Shown one piece after another: positions 26,990-35,701 of a DNA stretch of 64,000 nt. Positions within the stretch are counted from its first letter, which is position 1, and every line of letters starts with the position of its first letter. The position numbers and the translations under genes are program-made. This DNA is from Streptomyces endocoffeicus. Lineage in GTDB: Bacteria; Actinomycetota; Actinomycetes; Streptomycetales; Streptomycetaceae. The stretch lies in the NCBI RefSeq assembly GCF_016741935.1, contig NZ_JAERRG010000007.1, positions 372,001 to 436,000 on the forward strand. Reading direction: 5' to 3'. The notes beneath the pieces were generated by a model. That model ran no database searches. It was not told the origin of the DNA and worked only from the letters and a program-made list of their open reading frames with translations.

Positions 26990-28102
26990 TCAGCCCTGCC
27001 GGATGACCAGTCTGCCACCCTCCCGGCGGACCTCGACGCGGCCGGGGAGGTTGATGGCCCGCTGCCCCCGCCAGCCGGTGATCAGCCGGTCCACCTCTTC
27101 GATGTGACGGGCGAAGAGCGAACCGGCGGGCGCGCCCGCGGCGATGGCGGCCCGGCGCAGCACCCGGCGGCGGACGGCGGTGGGCAAACCGTGCAGTCCG
27201 ACGGTGTCGAGGTGCACGGCCCGCGCGCCACCGGCCGCCGCCGGTGCGGTGGTCATCACATCGGCCTCGGCGCGGGCGGCCCAGGCGTCGAGGGCGTCGG
27301 CGTCGTCACGGGAGAGCTGGGCGGTGCGGGCGAGCGCCTCGACGACGCCCTTGCCCAGCGCCTTCTCCAGGATGGGCAGCGCCTCGTGACGGACCCGGGA
27401 GCGGGTGTAGGAGGGGTCCACGTTGTGCGGGTCGTCCCAGACGGGCAGCGACTGGGCCAGGCACGCCTCGCGGACGGTGTGCCGGTCCAGCTGGAGGAAG
27501 GGGCGGCGGTAGCGGCCGCCGGTGCCGGAGACCCAGGCCATACCGGACAGCGAGCGGGTGCCGGAGCCGCGGGCGAGGCCCAGCAGAACCGTCTCGGCCT
27601 GGTCGTCACGGGTGTGGCCGAGCAGCACGGCGGCGGCTCCGTGGCGCTCGGCGGCGGCGTCCAGCGCGGTGTAGCGGGCGTCCCGGGCGGCGGCCTCGGG
27701 GCCGCCGCTCCGGCCGACGGCCACGGCGACCGCCTCGACCGGCGCCAGGCCCAGGTCCCGCATCCGGTCGGTGACCTCGGCGGCGCGGGCGTCGGACCCC
27801 TGCTGGAGACCGTGGTCGACGGTGACCCCGCCGGCCCGCAGCCCGGCCCGCGGGGCCTCGAAGGCGAGGGCGGAGGCGAGTGCCATGGAGTCGGCGCCGC
27901 CCGAGCAGGCGGCGAGCACGAGCGGTGCGTCGTCCCGCGGGGCGGAGCCGCGGGGGCCGGGGGCCGAGGCCGCCGGGGAGAGCGAGGGGGGAGCGGAAGG
28001 CGACGAGGCGGCCGAGGACGCGGCCGAGTGGGCGACGAGGATGTCGTGGAGGACGCGGCGGACCGCGAGGCGTATCGCGGCGACCGCTGGATGGGGACCC
28101 AT
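26990..28102 (-). CDS. tilS: tRNA(Ile)-lysidine synthase TilS
   Basis: Modifies C34 of the CAU-anticodon tRNA(Ile) to lysidine so that it reads AUA. The 370-residue protein has the PP-loop CSGGADS (66-72), VDHGLQQGS, LLGHTRDDQAETVLLGLARGSG and RPFLQLDR. An Ala/Ser/Pro-rich insert (about 24-58) precedes the PP-loop. ATG 28102 is the only good start. The 210-base gap to the next gene has three GTACGAG repeats (about 28140-28168) and no gene. Confidence 0.96.
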   Translation of the reverse strand: MGPHPAVAAIRLAVRRVLHDILVAHSAASSAASSPSAPPSLSPAASAPGPRGSAPRDDAPLVLAACSGGADSMALASALAFEAPRAGLRAGGVTVDHGLQQGSDARAAEVTDRMRDLGLAPVEAVAVAVGRSGGPEAAARDARYTALDAAAERHGAAAVLLGHTRDDQAETVLLGLARGSGTRSLSGMAWVSGTGGRYRRPFLQLDRHTVREACLAQSLPVWDDPHNVDPSYTRSRVRHEALPILEKALGKGVVEALARTAQLSRDDADALDAWAARAEADVMTTAPAAAGGARAVHLDTVGLHGLPTAVRRRVLRRAAIAAGAPAGSLFARHIEEVDRLITGWRGQRAINLPGRVEVRREGGRLVIRQG

Positions 28103-28312
28103 GTCCGTTTCCCATCTGTCATTCGAGGGGGTGCCTCGGGGGGTACGAGGAGTACGAGCGGTACGAGCCTTTCGTCACGCTGCGTATGTCGATGGTGACA
28201 GAAGTGAGCTGTTCCCCGAGCATCGCACGCCTACCCGTCGCCAACGGTCCCTCGGACGAGTGATTAAAGGGGGCGTTCGTCCGTTTCCGCGTGTGCCGGT
28301 TGTGTGCCGGTT

Positions 28313-29452
28313 CTAGGACTCCGCCTTGCGGTGCACCCGCGCGACCCACTCGGCGGGTTTGCTGATCTCCGTCTTGGTCGGAAGGGTGTTGGGCGAGGTC
28401 CAGACCCGGTTGAAGCCGTCCATGCCGACCTGGTTCACCACGGCCCGTACGAACCGCTCCCCGTCACGGTACTGCCGCAGCTTGGCGTCGAGCCCCAGCA
28501 GTTTGCGCAGCGCCTGGTCGAGCCGGCCCGCGCCGCTCGCCCGGCGCTTCTGGAACTTCTCCCGGATCTCCGCGACGGACGGCACGACCTCCGGCCCCAC
28601 CCCGTCCATGACGTAGTCGGCGTGCCCCTCCAGCAGCGACATCACCGCGGTCAGCCGGGCCAGGATCTCCCGCTGGGCCGGGGTCTGCACGAGCTCGATG
28701 ATGCTGGGCGCGCCGCGCCCGTCCGCCTCGTCCCCCTCGTCGGCGGGACGGCCGCCGCTCAGCGACTGGACGGCCTCGCGGACCCGCTCCAGCAGGGTGG
28801 CCGGGTCCACGTCGGTCTCGCCGAGGAACGCCTGGATCTCCGACTCGATGTGGTCGCGCAGCCAGGGCACGGCGGTGAACTGGGTGCGGTGGGTCTCCTC
28901 GTGCAGCGCGACCCACAGCCGGAAGTCGTGCGGGGCCACGTCGAGTTCGCGCTCGACATGGACGATGTTGGGCGCCACCAGCAGCAGCCGGCCGCCGCCC
29001 GGGGAGCCGGGCAGCTCGCGGGTCGAGGGCGCGAAGGTCTCGTACTGGCCGAGCACCCGGGAGGCCAGGAAGGACAGCAGCATCCCCAGCTCGACCCCGG
29101 TCACCTTGCCGCCGACCGCGCCCAGCACCGCCCCGCCGGGCAGTCCGCCGCGCCGGTCCTGCACCTTGCCGAGCAGCGGTTTGAGAATCTGCCGGAAGCC
29201 CGCCACGTTCGCCCTGATCCAGCCCGCGCGGTCCACGACGAGGACGGGGGTGTCGGAGGCCGGGCCGCCGGAGACGGCCATCCGGGTGAAGGCGCGGACG
29301 TGCTCCTCGGAGGACTTGGCGTGCCGGCGCAGCTCCGCGACGACCGCGCGCGCCTCGTCGCGGCTCACCTCGGGACCCGGGCGCACCAGCCGGGTCGCGG
29401 TCGCGACCGCGAGATTCCAGTCGACCATCTCCACACCACCGATGCTCGTCAT
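28313..29452 (-). CDS. Zincin-like metalloprotease of actinobacteria (zinc-dependent, HExxH)
   Basis: A 379-residue protein of the family often annotated as zinc-dependent metalloprotease / coenzyme F420-associated hypothetical protein. The zinc motif is HEETH at 184-188 in WVALHEETHRTQF, with a downstream MSLLEGHADYVMDGVG whose Glu may be the third ligand. No signal peptide is visible, so it is probably cytosolic. ATG 29452 (MTSIGG) is chosen over a longer frame to 29515, which has no similarity. The substrate is unknown. It is downstream of dacB on the same strand, with a 145-base gap. Confidence 0.87.
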   Translation of the reverse strand: MTSIGGVEMVDWNLAVATATRLVRPGPEVSRDEARAVVAELRRHAKSSEEHVRAFTRMAVSGGPASDTPVLVVDRAGWIRANVAGFRQILKPLLGKVQDRRGGLPGGAVLGAVGGKVTGVELGMLLSFLASRVLGQYETFAPSTRELPGSPGGGRLLLVAPNIVHVERELDVAPHDFRLWVALHEETHRTQFTAVPWLRDHIESEIQAFLGETDVDPATLLERVREAVQSLSGGRPADEGDEADGRGAPSIIELVQTPAQREILARLTAVMSLLEGHADYVMDGVGPEVVPSVAEIREKFQKRRASGAGRLDQALRKLLGLDAKLRQYRDGERFVRAVVNQVGMDGFNRVWTSPNTLPTKTEISKPAEWVARVHRKAES

Positions 29453-29597
29453 GGCTTCACGGTACGTGGCCCGCGCCCCATCCGGGAGGACACCGGGGTC
29501 CGCACAGGCGGCCACCCCGCGTCCGGGTCACCCTCGTTGCCTCAGGGATCTCTACGGCCACCATGGCGGCCGCCCCGCGTCCGGGTCACTCCTTCGC

Positions 29598-31226
29598 TCA
29601 GCGGCAGCCGCAGTTGGCGAGGGCCGAGGCCATCCGGTCCAGGGCGCGCTGGGCGCCATTGGCGTCGGTGGTGCCGTTGGTCAGATACGCGAAGACCAGC
29701 AGTCGGCCGTCCGCGTCCACGACCGAGCCCGCGAGGCTGTTGACCCCGGTGAGGGTGCCGGTCTTGGCGCGGACCACGCCCCGGCCGACCGCGTCCTGGG
29801 CGTAGCGGGTGCGCAGGGTGCCGGTGAAACCGGCCACCGGCAGCCCGGTGAGCAGTGACCGCAGTTCGGGGTGGTCGTGGTCGGCGGCGCGCACCAGCAC
29901 CTGGGCGAGCAGCCCGGCGGAGACGTGGTCGGCGCGGTCGAGCCCGCTGCCGTCCGCGATCCGGGCACCGCCCAGGGGCAGCTCCAGCTTGCGCAGCCGC
30001 TGGGTCACGGCCTTCGCGCCGCCCTCGAAGCTGGCGGGCTCGCCCGCGGCGAGGGCGGTCTGCCGGGCCAGTGCCTCGGCGATGTCGTTGTCGCTGGTGG
30101 TCAGCATCCGCTCGACGAGCGAGGACAGCGGCTGGGAGCGGACGGAGGCCACCGTACGGGCGCCCTTGGCGGCCTTGCCCGCCCGGGGTTCGTCCTTCAC
30201 CTCGACGCCGCGGTCGCGCAGCATCGCGGCGAAGGACCCGGCCGCGTCGGCGGCCGGGTCCTCGGCGCGCGGGGCCGGGCCGTGGTCGCTGTCGTCCTTA
30301 CGGCCCTCATCGGCCATCAGGGGGACGACGGGCGAGAGGTTCTCGTTGGGGCCGATGGTGTGGAGCTTCGGCCCGGCGTAGAGCGAGGTGTCGTAGCCGA
30401 GCCGGTAGGGGCCCGCGCCACGCTTCTTCAGGGCGCGGGCGGTGTCATCGGCCAACTGGCGGAGCGCGGCGGGGTGGTCGTCCCCCTTGACGGCCCGCGC
30501 GGTGAGCGTCGGGTCGCCGCCGCCGACCAGCACGATGTCGTCCTTGCCCGCGCCCGCCACGACGCTGGTCCTGATGCGGTGGTCCGGGCCGAGGGCGGAG
30601 AGGGCCGCGGCACCGGTCGCGAGCTTGATCGTGGAGGCGGGGACGGCGGCCGTGCCCGCCTTGGCGCCGAACACCTGCTGACCGGTGGTCACGTCCATCA
30701 CCGCCACCGAGCGCTCATCGCCCAGCGCGGGATCCTTCAGCAGCGGTTCGAGCGTATCGGCGAGCCCCGCGCCGGTGGGCGGCGGCACGGCGTCGCCGCC
30801 GCTGTCCGGCGACCGGGGCGCGGGGCGCGTGCCGAGCGCCGCCAGGACGGGCGCCGCGCTGGGCGCGGGCCGCCCCGGGCCGCCGTGCCGCTCGCCCGGG
30901 GCACCGTCATCGGTGGCGCGGGCGCGTTCGGCCGTCCGCTGACCGCCGTCCCAGGGCCCGGCCACCAGCACCGACACCACGGCGACGACCAGGCCGGTCG
31001 CGGCGGAGACCGCCACCAGCTGCCAGGTCCGCTGCTGCTCGCGGGGCGTATTGCGCCATTCGCGCCGGATACGGGCGCGCACGCGGTTCCACTCGCGCAG
31101 CCCACGCCCGCGCACGTGGCTCCACTCGCGCTGCCCACGCCCGCGCATCCGGTCCAACTCGCGTCGCCCACGGCTCAGCCGGTGGCTCAGCCACTCCCTG
31201 ACCTGCCACGATCGGGCTTCAGGCAC
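29598..31226 (-). CDS. dacB: D-Ala-D-Ala carboxypeptidase/endopeptidase (PBP4/DacB, peptidase S13)
   Basis: A 542-residue penicillin-binding protein that trims peptidoglycan cross-links outside the membrane. Serine motif PASTIKL (Ser198, Lys201), SDN motif in TTSDNDIAEALARQ and KTGT in VRAKTGTLTGVNSLAG. One membrane helix (about 69-89) anchors it. The cytoplasmic N-terminus is Arg-rich with five REW units (residues about 10-60), an odd feature for DacB. GTG 31226 is preferred because GAAAGGGG lies nine bases upstream; a longer frame to 31271 would overlap the ppa promoter. Confidence 0.94.
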   Translation of the reverse strand: MPEARSWQVREWLSHRLSRGRRELDRMRGRGQREWSHVRGRGLREWNRVRARIRREWRNTPREQQRTWQLVAVSAATGLVVAVVSVLVAGPWDGGQRTAERARATDDGAPGERHGGPGRPAPSAAPVLAALGTRPAPRSPDSGGDAVPPPTGAGLADTLEPLLKDPALGDERSVAVMDVTTGQQVFGAKAGTAAVPASTIKLATGAAALSALGPDHRIRTSVVAGAGKDDIVLVGGGDPTLTARAVKGDDHPAALRQLADDTARALKKRGAGPYRLGYDTSLYAGPKLHTIGPNENLSPVVPLMADEGRKDDSDHGPAPRAEDPAADAAGSFAAMLRDRGVEVKDEPRAGKAAKGARTVASVRSQPLSSLVERMLTTSDNDIAEALARQTALAAGEPASFEGGAKAVTQRLRKLELPLGGARIADGSGLDRADHVSAGLLAQVLVRAADHDHPELRSLLTGLPVAGFTGTLRTRYAQDAVGRGVVRAKTGTLTGVNSLAGSVVDADGRLLVFAYLTNGTTDANGAQRALDRMASALANCGCR

Positions 31227-31312
31227 GACCGACCAGCCCCTTTCGCCACCACACACCTGCGTGGGGGACACTTAATCACCAGACGTATGTGTTGATCATG
31301 GAGGAGCCACCC

Positions 31313-31804
31313 GTGGAGTTCGACGTCACCATCGAGATCCCGAAGGGTTCGCGGAACAAGTACGAGGTGGACCACGAGACGGGTCGCATCCGCCTTGACC
31401 GGCGACTCTTCACGTCGACCAGCTACCCCGCGGACTACGGCTTCGTCGAGAACACCCTCGGCGAGGACGGTGATCCGCTGGACGCACTGGTCATTCTCGA
31501 CGAGCCGACGTTCCCCGGCTGCCTGATCAAGTGCCGCGCCATCGGCATGTTCAGGATGACCGACGAGGCGGGCGGCGATGACAAGCTGCTTTGCGTACCG
31601 GCCTCCGACCCCCGGGTGGAGCACCTGCGTGATATTCACCACGTTTCAGAGTTCGACCGCCTGGAAATCCAGCACTTCTTCGAGGTCTACAAGGACCTGG
31701 AGCCGGGGAAGTCGGTCGAGGGGGCCAACTGGGTGGGCCGCGCCGACGCCGAGGCCGAGGTGGAGGCGTCCATCAAGCGTCTCGAGGCCGCCGGCGGCCA
31801 CTGA
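31313..31804 (+). CDS. ppa: Inorganic pyrophosphatase
   Basis: Hydrolyses pyrophosphate and so drives biosynthesis; cytosolic. The 163-residue family I enzyme shows FDVTIEIPKGSRNKYEVDHE, SYPADYGFVENTLGEDGDPLDALV (metal-binding Asp cluster) and DIHHVSEFDRLEIQHFFEVYKDLEPGK. GTG 31313 is the start because GGAGGAG lies six bases upstream; the in-frame TTG further up is unlikely. It is divergent from dacB with 86 bases between the starts. Confidence 0.98.
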   Translation: MEFDVTIEIPKGSRNKYEVDHETGRIRLDRRLFTSTSYPADYGFVENTLGEDGDPLDALVILDEPTFPGCLIKCRAIGMFRMTDEAGGDDKLLCVPASDPRVEHLRDIHHVSEFDRLEIQHFFEVYKDLEPGKSVEGANWVGRADAEAEVEASIKRLEAAGGH

Positions 31805-31825
31805 GTCCTGAGCGATACGGATCTA

Positions 31826-31870
31826 CGCCGGGAGGGCGGGGCACCACGCGGGTGCCCCGCCCTCCCGGCG
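31826..31870 (+). terminator. Strong hairpin terminator after ppa
   Basis: Perfect 20-bp arms (31826-31845 and 31851-31870) with a 5-base loop start 22 bases after the ppa stop, followed by TTTCC. A partial repeat of the right arm with a GTTTTC tail follows near 31880. The ThrE-type gene converges from the other side, so it may work in both directions. Confidence 0.85.
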
Positions 31871-31927
31871 TTTCCGGCCCCGCCCTCCCGGCGTTTTCGA
31901 CCCTGACCCCCGGCTCCCGGCTCCCGG

Positions 31928-33634
31928 TCAGAAGCCCCGTGTGCGCTTGGCGGCGCGGCGGCCGGAGGGGTCGTTGTCCGTGCCGGGCATCTTCAGGAAC
32001 AGGCGCGCGGCCTCGCTTCCCAGGTTCACCCCTATGGCGATCGCCAGGGCCAGTGCCGCCGCCTGGGTGAGGTGCGGAATGCCGCGGTCCAGATTGCCCT
32101 GGGCCAGCGCGAGCAGCCCGAAGTAGGTCGCGCTACCGGGCAGCAGCGGCCCTATCGCCGCCGTGACGTACGGCAGCGCCGAGGCGTATCGATATCGCGA
32201 GAGCAGCTGGCCGAAGAGGCCGACCAGCCCGGCGGCCACGGTCGTGGCGGCCACCGGCGGGACGTTGGCGGTGTCGGCCAGCGCGCCGTAGACCACCCAG
32301 GCGACCCCGCCGTTGAGCGTGGCGAACAGCACGGTGTGACGTTCCTGCTGGAGCAGGATGCAGAAGGTCAGCGCGAGCAGCATCGCCGCCAGGATCTGGA
32401 TGTACGGCCGCTCCACATGGCGCAGCGCCGCCTCCGGATTGAGCTTGGCGTCGAGCTGGACGCCCCCGTAGAGCACCGTGAGCACCCCGCAGACGATGCC
32501 CACGATCAGATAGCCGACCTCCAGCAGGCGCGCCGCCGCGGTGATGTAGTAGCCGGTCAGCCCGTCCTGGACGCCCGCGACCAGCGCCCGCCCCGGGATC
32601 AGGGCGAACAGCCCACCGGTGATCACGGCGGACGCCTGGAGCCCGGAGTCGGCGAGGCTGAGCGCCACCCCGATCGCGGCGGGCGGCATCGCCGCGGCCA
32701 CGAACTGGTAGAACTCCGGAAGCCCGCGCCCGGAGGCCAGCCACGCCAGCCGGTCGCCGAGCATCGCGCCGAGGGCCGCCGCGAAGAAGACCGGCCAGTC
32801 ACCGCCGACCAGCATGCTCGCCGCGCCGGCCAGCCCGCCGCCGGCCATGGTGAGCGCCCAGCCGGGGTAGGGGTGGCGGTTACGGCGTATCTCGGCGAGC
32901 CGCCGGTACGCCTCCTCCAGCGTGAAGTCGTCCCGCGAGGTGATGTCGTCCACGAGCCGGAAGACCGCGGACAGCCGGGTGTAGTCGGTGCCCCGGCGGC
33001 GCACGGTCCGGCTGGCGGTGACCGGGTCGTCGACCAGCGAGGGCTGGTAGCTGACCGACAGCAGGGTGAAGGTGACGGTCGGCTCGCAGCGGTCGAGCCC
33101 GTACGCGTGCGCCACGCCGAGCATGGCCGCCTCGACGTCCTCGGCCCCCTCACCGCCCGCGAGCAGCAGCTCGGCGATGCGGAGAGTGAGGTCGAGCACA
33201 CGCGGCACCGCCGGGCCGGTATCGTCCTGCCGCTCGATCCGCTCGGGCGTCGGGCGATCGCTGATCGGCATGCGCAGCATCGTGCGCATCCGGTCCTGCC
33301 AGGGGGCGTCCTTGGTCAGCCGGACGACGGGGATGCCGTTCGGCGGGGTGATGACGGGGAAGCCGCCGGTGGTCTGGTTGTTCGAGGGCGTCTTCACCCC
33401 GGCGGGCGGCACGAACGCCGAGCCCTCGGGCTCGGCGTGGGCTTCCGCCGTCAGTCCGTCGGGGACGGCGAACTCCGATGTCGGATGCTCGTCCTCGGGC
33501 GGCGGCGGCAGGGGTATGCCCAGGGGTGGGGTGAAGGCGCTGTGCGCCTCGTCGGACAGCGGCTTCTGCTGCTCCCCCGTGTCCGTCTCCGCCGCGCTCA
33601 CGGCACGCGGCGTCTGCTGACGGTCCGACCTCAC
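31928..33634 (-). CDS. ThrE-type threonine/serine exporter family protein
   Basis: A 568-residue membrane protein. Residues from about 120 to 270 are the cytosolic ThrE domain (LDLTLRIAELLLAGGEGAEDVEAAM, GLDRCEPTVTFTLLSVSY), and about ten membrane helices follow (from GWALTMAGGGLAGAASMLV to the end). In Corynebacterium the relative exports threonine and serine. The first 110 residues are Pro/Glu-rich and disordered. GTG 33634 is chosen because GAGGAG lies nine bases upstream; a longer in-frame version to 33703 is possible. Confidence 0.87.
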   Translation of the reverse strand: MRSDRQQTPRAVSAAETDTGEQQKPLSDEAHSAFTPPLGIPLPPPPEDEHPTSEFAVPDGLTAEAHAEPEGSAFVPPAGVKTPSNNQTTGGFPVITPPNGIPVVRLTKDAPWQDRMRTMLRMPISDRPTPERIERQDDTGPAVPRVLDLTLRIAELLLAGGEGAEDVEAAMLGVAHAYGLDRCEPTVTFTLLSVSYQPSLVDDPVTASRTVRRRGTDYTRLSAVFRLVDDITSRDDFTLEEAYRRLAEIRRNRHPYPGWALTMAGGGLAGAASMLVGGDWPVFFAAALGAMLGDRLAWLASGRGLPEFYQFVAAAMPPAAIGVALSLADSGLQASAVITGGLFALIPGRALVAGVQDGLTGYYITAAARLLEVGYLIVGIVCGVLTVLYGGVQLDAKLNPEAALRHVERPYIQILAAMLLALTFCILLQQERHTVLFATLNGGVAWVVYGALADTANVPPVAATTVAAGLVGLFGQLLSRYRYASALPYVTAAIGPLLPGSATYFGLLALAQGNLDRGIPHLTQAAALALAIAIGVNLGSEAARLFLKMPGTDNDPSGRRAAKRTRGF

Positions 33635-33781
33635 GTCTTCTCGCTCCTCACCAGCCCTCCCCGTATCTTTCCCAGCAGCCAAGGATGCAACATCGGCGGC
33701 CACCGGAGCCCATTGTGCGGGGCGGTGACCGCCGAGTGTGAAGTGGGGGCGGTGTGTGAGAGATGTGAAGCCTGGTGAAAG

Positions 33782-33834
33782 GACCGCTCAGCGCCTGGCG
33801 ACCGCTCAGCGCTGGCGACCGCTCAGCGCTTGGC
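33782..33834. repeat. 17-18-bp tandem repeat at the end of the DedA gene
   Basis: Three copies of GACCGCTCAGCGC(C/T)TGGC run across the DedA stop codon at 33823, so the repeat supplies both the last codons and the stop. Confidence 0.85.
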
Positions 33835-34548
33835 GTGGCGCCCGCGCGGCCCCTGGGAGGGGGAAGGCCCCTGAGAGGGGGAACCCGCGGCCGGCCCCTG
33901 CGGCTCCGGCTGCGCGGCGGCCTCCTTCTTCGCCTTGCCGCGCGCCCGGAGGAACTCGATCACGATCGGGACGATCGACAGCAGCACGATCGCGATCAGC
34001 ATCAGCTCGATGTGCTGATGCACGAAGTCGACCTTCCCGAGCGCCGAGCCGAGCAGGGTGACGCCGGTGCCCCACAGCACACCGCCGATGACATTGAAGA
34101 TGATGAACGAGCGGTAGTTCATCCGGCTCACGCCCGCGATGATCGGCGTGAACGTCCGCACGATGGGCACGAAGCGGGCGAGGATCAGCGACTTCGGCCC
34201 GTGCTTCTCGAAGAACTCATGTGCCTTCTCCACGTTCTCCTGTTTGAAGAGCTTGGAGTCGGGGCGCCGGAAGAGCGACGGCCCCACCTTCCGGCCGAAG
34301 AGATATCCGGCCTGGTCACCGACGATCGCGGCGACCGCCACGGCCACGCACACCAGCCACAGATCCTGCTTGATCACATTGGTGGTCACCAGCAGGCCGG
34401 TGGTGAACAGCAGCGAGTCGCCCGGCAGGAAGAAGCCGATGAGCAGGCCGGACTCCGCGAAAACGATGGCCAGAACGCCGAGCAGACCGAAGGTCTCGAT
34501 CAGATAGTCCGGGTCCAGCCACTGAGGGCCGAGCGCGAGGGTGGTCAC
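33823..34548 (-). CDS. DedA/VTT-family membrane protein
   Basis: A 241-residue inner-membrane protein of the DedA (VTT domain) family, implicated in flipping or recycling lipid carriers such as undecaprenyl phosphate. Landmarks are FAESGLLIGFFLPGDSLLFTTG, GDQAGYLFGRKVGPSLF, and FEKHGPKSLILARFVPIVRTFTPIIAGVSRM (core RFVPIVRTFTPI). The Ser/Gln/Pro tail after residue 215 is cytoplasmic. GTG 34548 is taken on the basis of AGGAG about nine to ten bases upstream. Confidence 0.9.
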   Translation of the reverse strand: MTTLALGPQWLDPDYLIETFGLLGVLAIVFAESGLLIGFFLPGDSLLFTTGLLVTTNVIKQDLWLVCVAVAVAAIVGDQAGYLFGRKVGPSLFRRPDSKLFKQENVEKAHEFFEKHGPKSLILARFVPIVRTFTPIIAGVSRMNYRSFIIFNVIGGVLWGTGVTLLGSALGKVDFVHQHIELMLIAIVLLSIVPIVIEFLRARGKAKKEAAAQPEPQGPAAGSPSQGPSPSQGPRGRHAKR

Positions 34549-34731
34549 GGGTGAGGCTCCTGGGTCGAGGAATGCAGGCTCGTGCGAGGCCCGGCCGCAG
34601 GTTCGGGGCGGACTGAGTGTTCTTCGCAGTGTGCCGCCCAAAGCTATCAACGCCGTGTGCGTGCCCTTGGTTCCCACCACGAAGGCGGCCCGCCCTCGGT
34701 GGCCCCGCCCAAGGGCTTCGCCCCTGGACCC

Positions 34732-34801
34732 CGGGGTCTGGGGGCGGAGTCCCCCGTTGTGGGAAGGGGCGGGGCGGGGAGCAGCCCGCCGCAGGTGTCA
34801 C
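34732..34801 (-). repeat. 70-bp dispersed 3'-end element, copy B
   Basis: Read on the minus strand, this starts at the tipA stop codon and runs through CTGCGGCGGGCTGCT, a CCGCCCCTTCCC block and a palindromic GGGGACTCCGCCCCC. It matches 9980-10049 in order and orientation relative to the gene it follows. Confidence 0.8.
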
Positions 34802-35577
34802 GATTCTTCGGACGCCCGGTAGCCGTGCCGCTCCGCGTTGGCGAGGATCGCGTCCCGGAGGTAGCCGGCCAGCCCCGGCCCGGCCTTGTCGATGTTCTCC
34901 GTGAAGCGGTGGTCCGAGACATACATCCGGCCCAGACAGGCGTGCATCTCATGGCCGCACTCGTAGTGGTTCCGGCCGATCCCCTGCCGGTGCTCCTCGG
35001 CGAGGTCCATCGCCGCCTCGGACGTCGGCGGGGTGCCCGCGCCCATCAGCGCGAGGAAGCGGTTGCTGAGTTCGTCCGCCTCCTCCTGGATCCGCTTCCA
35101 GTCCTCCTTGGTGTACGAGGCCGCCCTGCGCTGGGACTCCCGGTACGCCTCGGTGTTCCCCCAGCGCTGCTCGACCTCCTCCTGGTGCTCGTCCGGGTCG
35201 AAGTCCCCGAAGACCTCGAACTTCTCCCCGGGGGTCAGGTTGATGCCCATCTTCCGCGCCTCCATGGCTCGTTCGACGGCGGCGGCCATCTTCCGCAGCC
35301 GCTCGATCCGGTCGGACAGCAGCTGGTGCTGACGCCGCAGGTGGGCCTGCGGATCGATGTCCGGGTCGTCGAGCAGCACCGCCACCTCCTCGAGCGGAAA
35401 GCCGAGCTCCCGGTAGAACAGGATCCGTTGCAGCCGGTCGAGGTCGGCGTCGTCGTAACGCCGGTGCCCGGCCGCGCTTCGGGCGCCGGGGCGCAGCAGC
35501 CCGATCTCGTCGTAGTGGTGCAGCGTGCGCACCGTGACGCCGGCGAAGCTCGCCACCTGTCCCACGGAATAGCTCAT
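34798..35577 (-). CDS. tipA: TipA-type MerR regulator (thiopeptide-binding)
   Basis: A 259-residue autoregulatory activator. The N-terminal MerR winged helix is MSYSVGQVASFAGVTVRTLH, followed by a coiled coil (about 75-110). A C-terminal TipAS globin-like domain starts at MGINLTPGEKFEVFGDF; this part is usually also made separately from an internal start (Met110). Cys207 and Cys214 (YECGHEMHAC) occupy the positions of TipAL cysteines; Cys214 is known to trap thiostrepton covalently. Its promoter carries the matching dyad, see next entry. Confidence 0.95.
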   Translation of the reverse strand: MSYSVGQVASFAGVTVRTLHHYDEIGLLRPGARSAAGHRRYDDADLDRLQRILFYRELGFPLEEVAVLLDDPDIDPQAHLRRQHQLLSDRIERLRKMAAAVERAMEARKMGINLTPGEKFEVFGDFDPDEHQEEVEQRWGNTEAYRESQRRAASYTKEDWKRIQEEADELSNRFLALMGAGTPPTSEAAMDLAEEHRQGIGRNHYECGHEMHACLGRMYVSDHRFTENIDKAGPGLAGYLRDAILANAERHGYRASEES

Positions 35578-35614
35578 GGCCGAATCCGCTCTCCTTCTGT
35601 TCGGTACGGGTTCC

Positions 35615-35645
35615 ACGGTGCTCCCTCACGTCGCGTGAGGTGCAA
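35615..35645 (-). promoter_or_regulatory. tipA promoter with MerR-type operator
   Basis: The perfect dyad CCTCACG-TCG-CGTGAGG (35624-35640) overlaps a TTGCAC -35 box (35645-35640, minus strand), with the -10 region about 19 bases further on. Long spacers spanned by a dyad are the hallmark of MerR-family promoters. The sequence closely resembles the tipA promoter used in Streptomyces vectors, as I remember it. Confidence 0.8.
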
Positions 35646-35701
35646 GTCCGGATGGCGAAACCGACTGGGCGGCGCGGCGGACCACTGTCATCCTGCCGAT
35701 C

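Noticed and set aside
31227..31271. Longer DacB start at 31271
   Set aside because: It would overlap the ppa control region and lacks a ribosome site, whereas GTG 31226 has one.
35600..35701. tRNA-like or riboswitch-like fold upstream of tipA
   Set aside because: The dyad is fully explained as a MerR-type operator; no cloverleaf or known aptamer core is visible.
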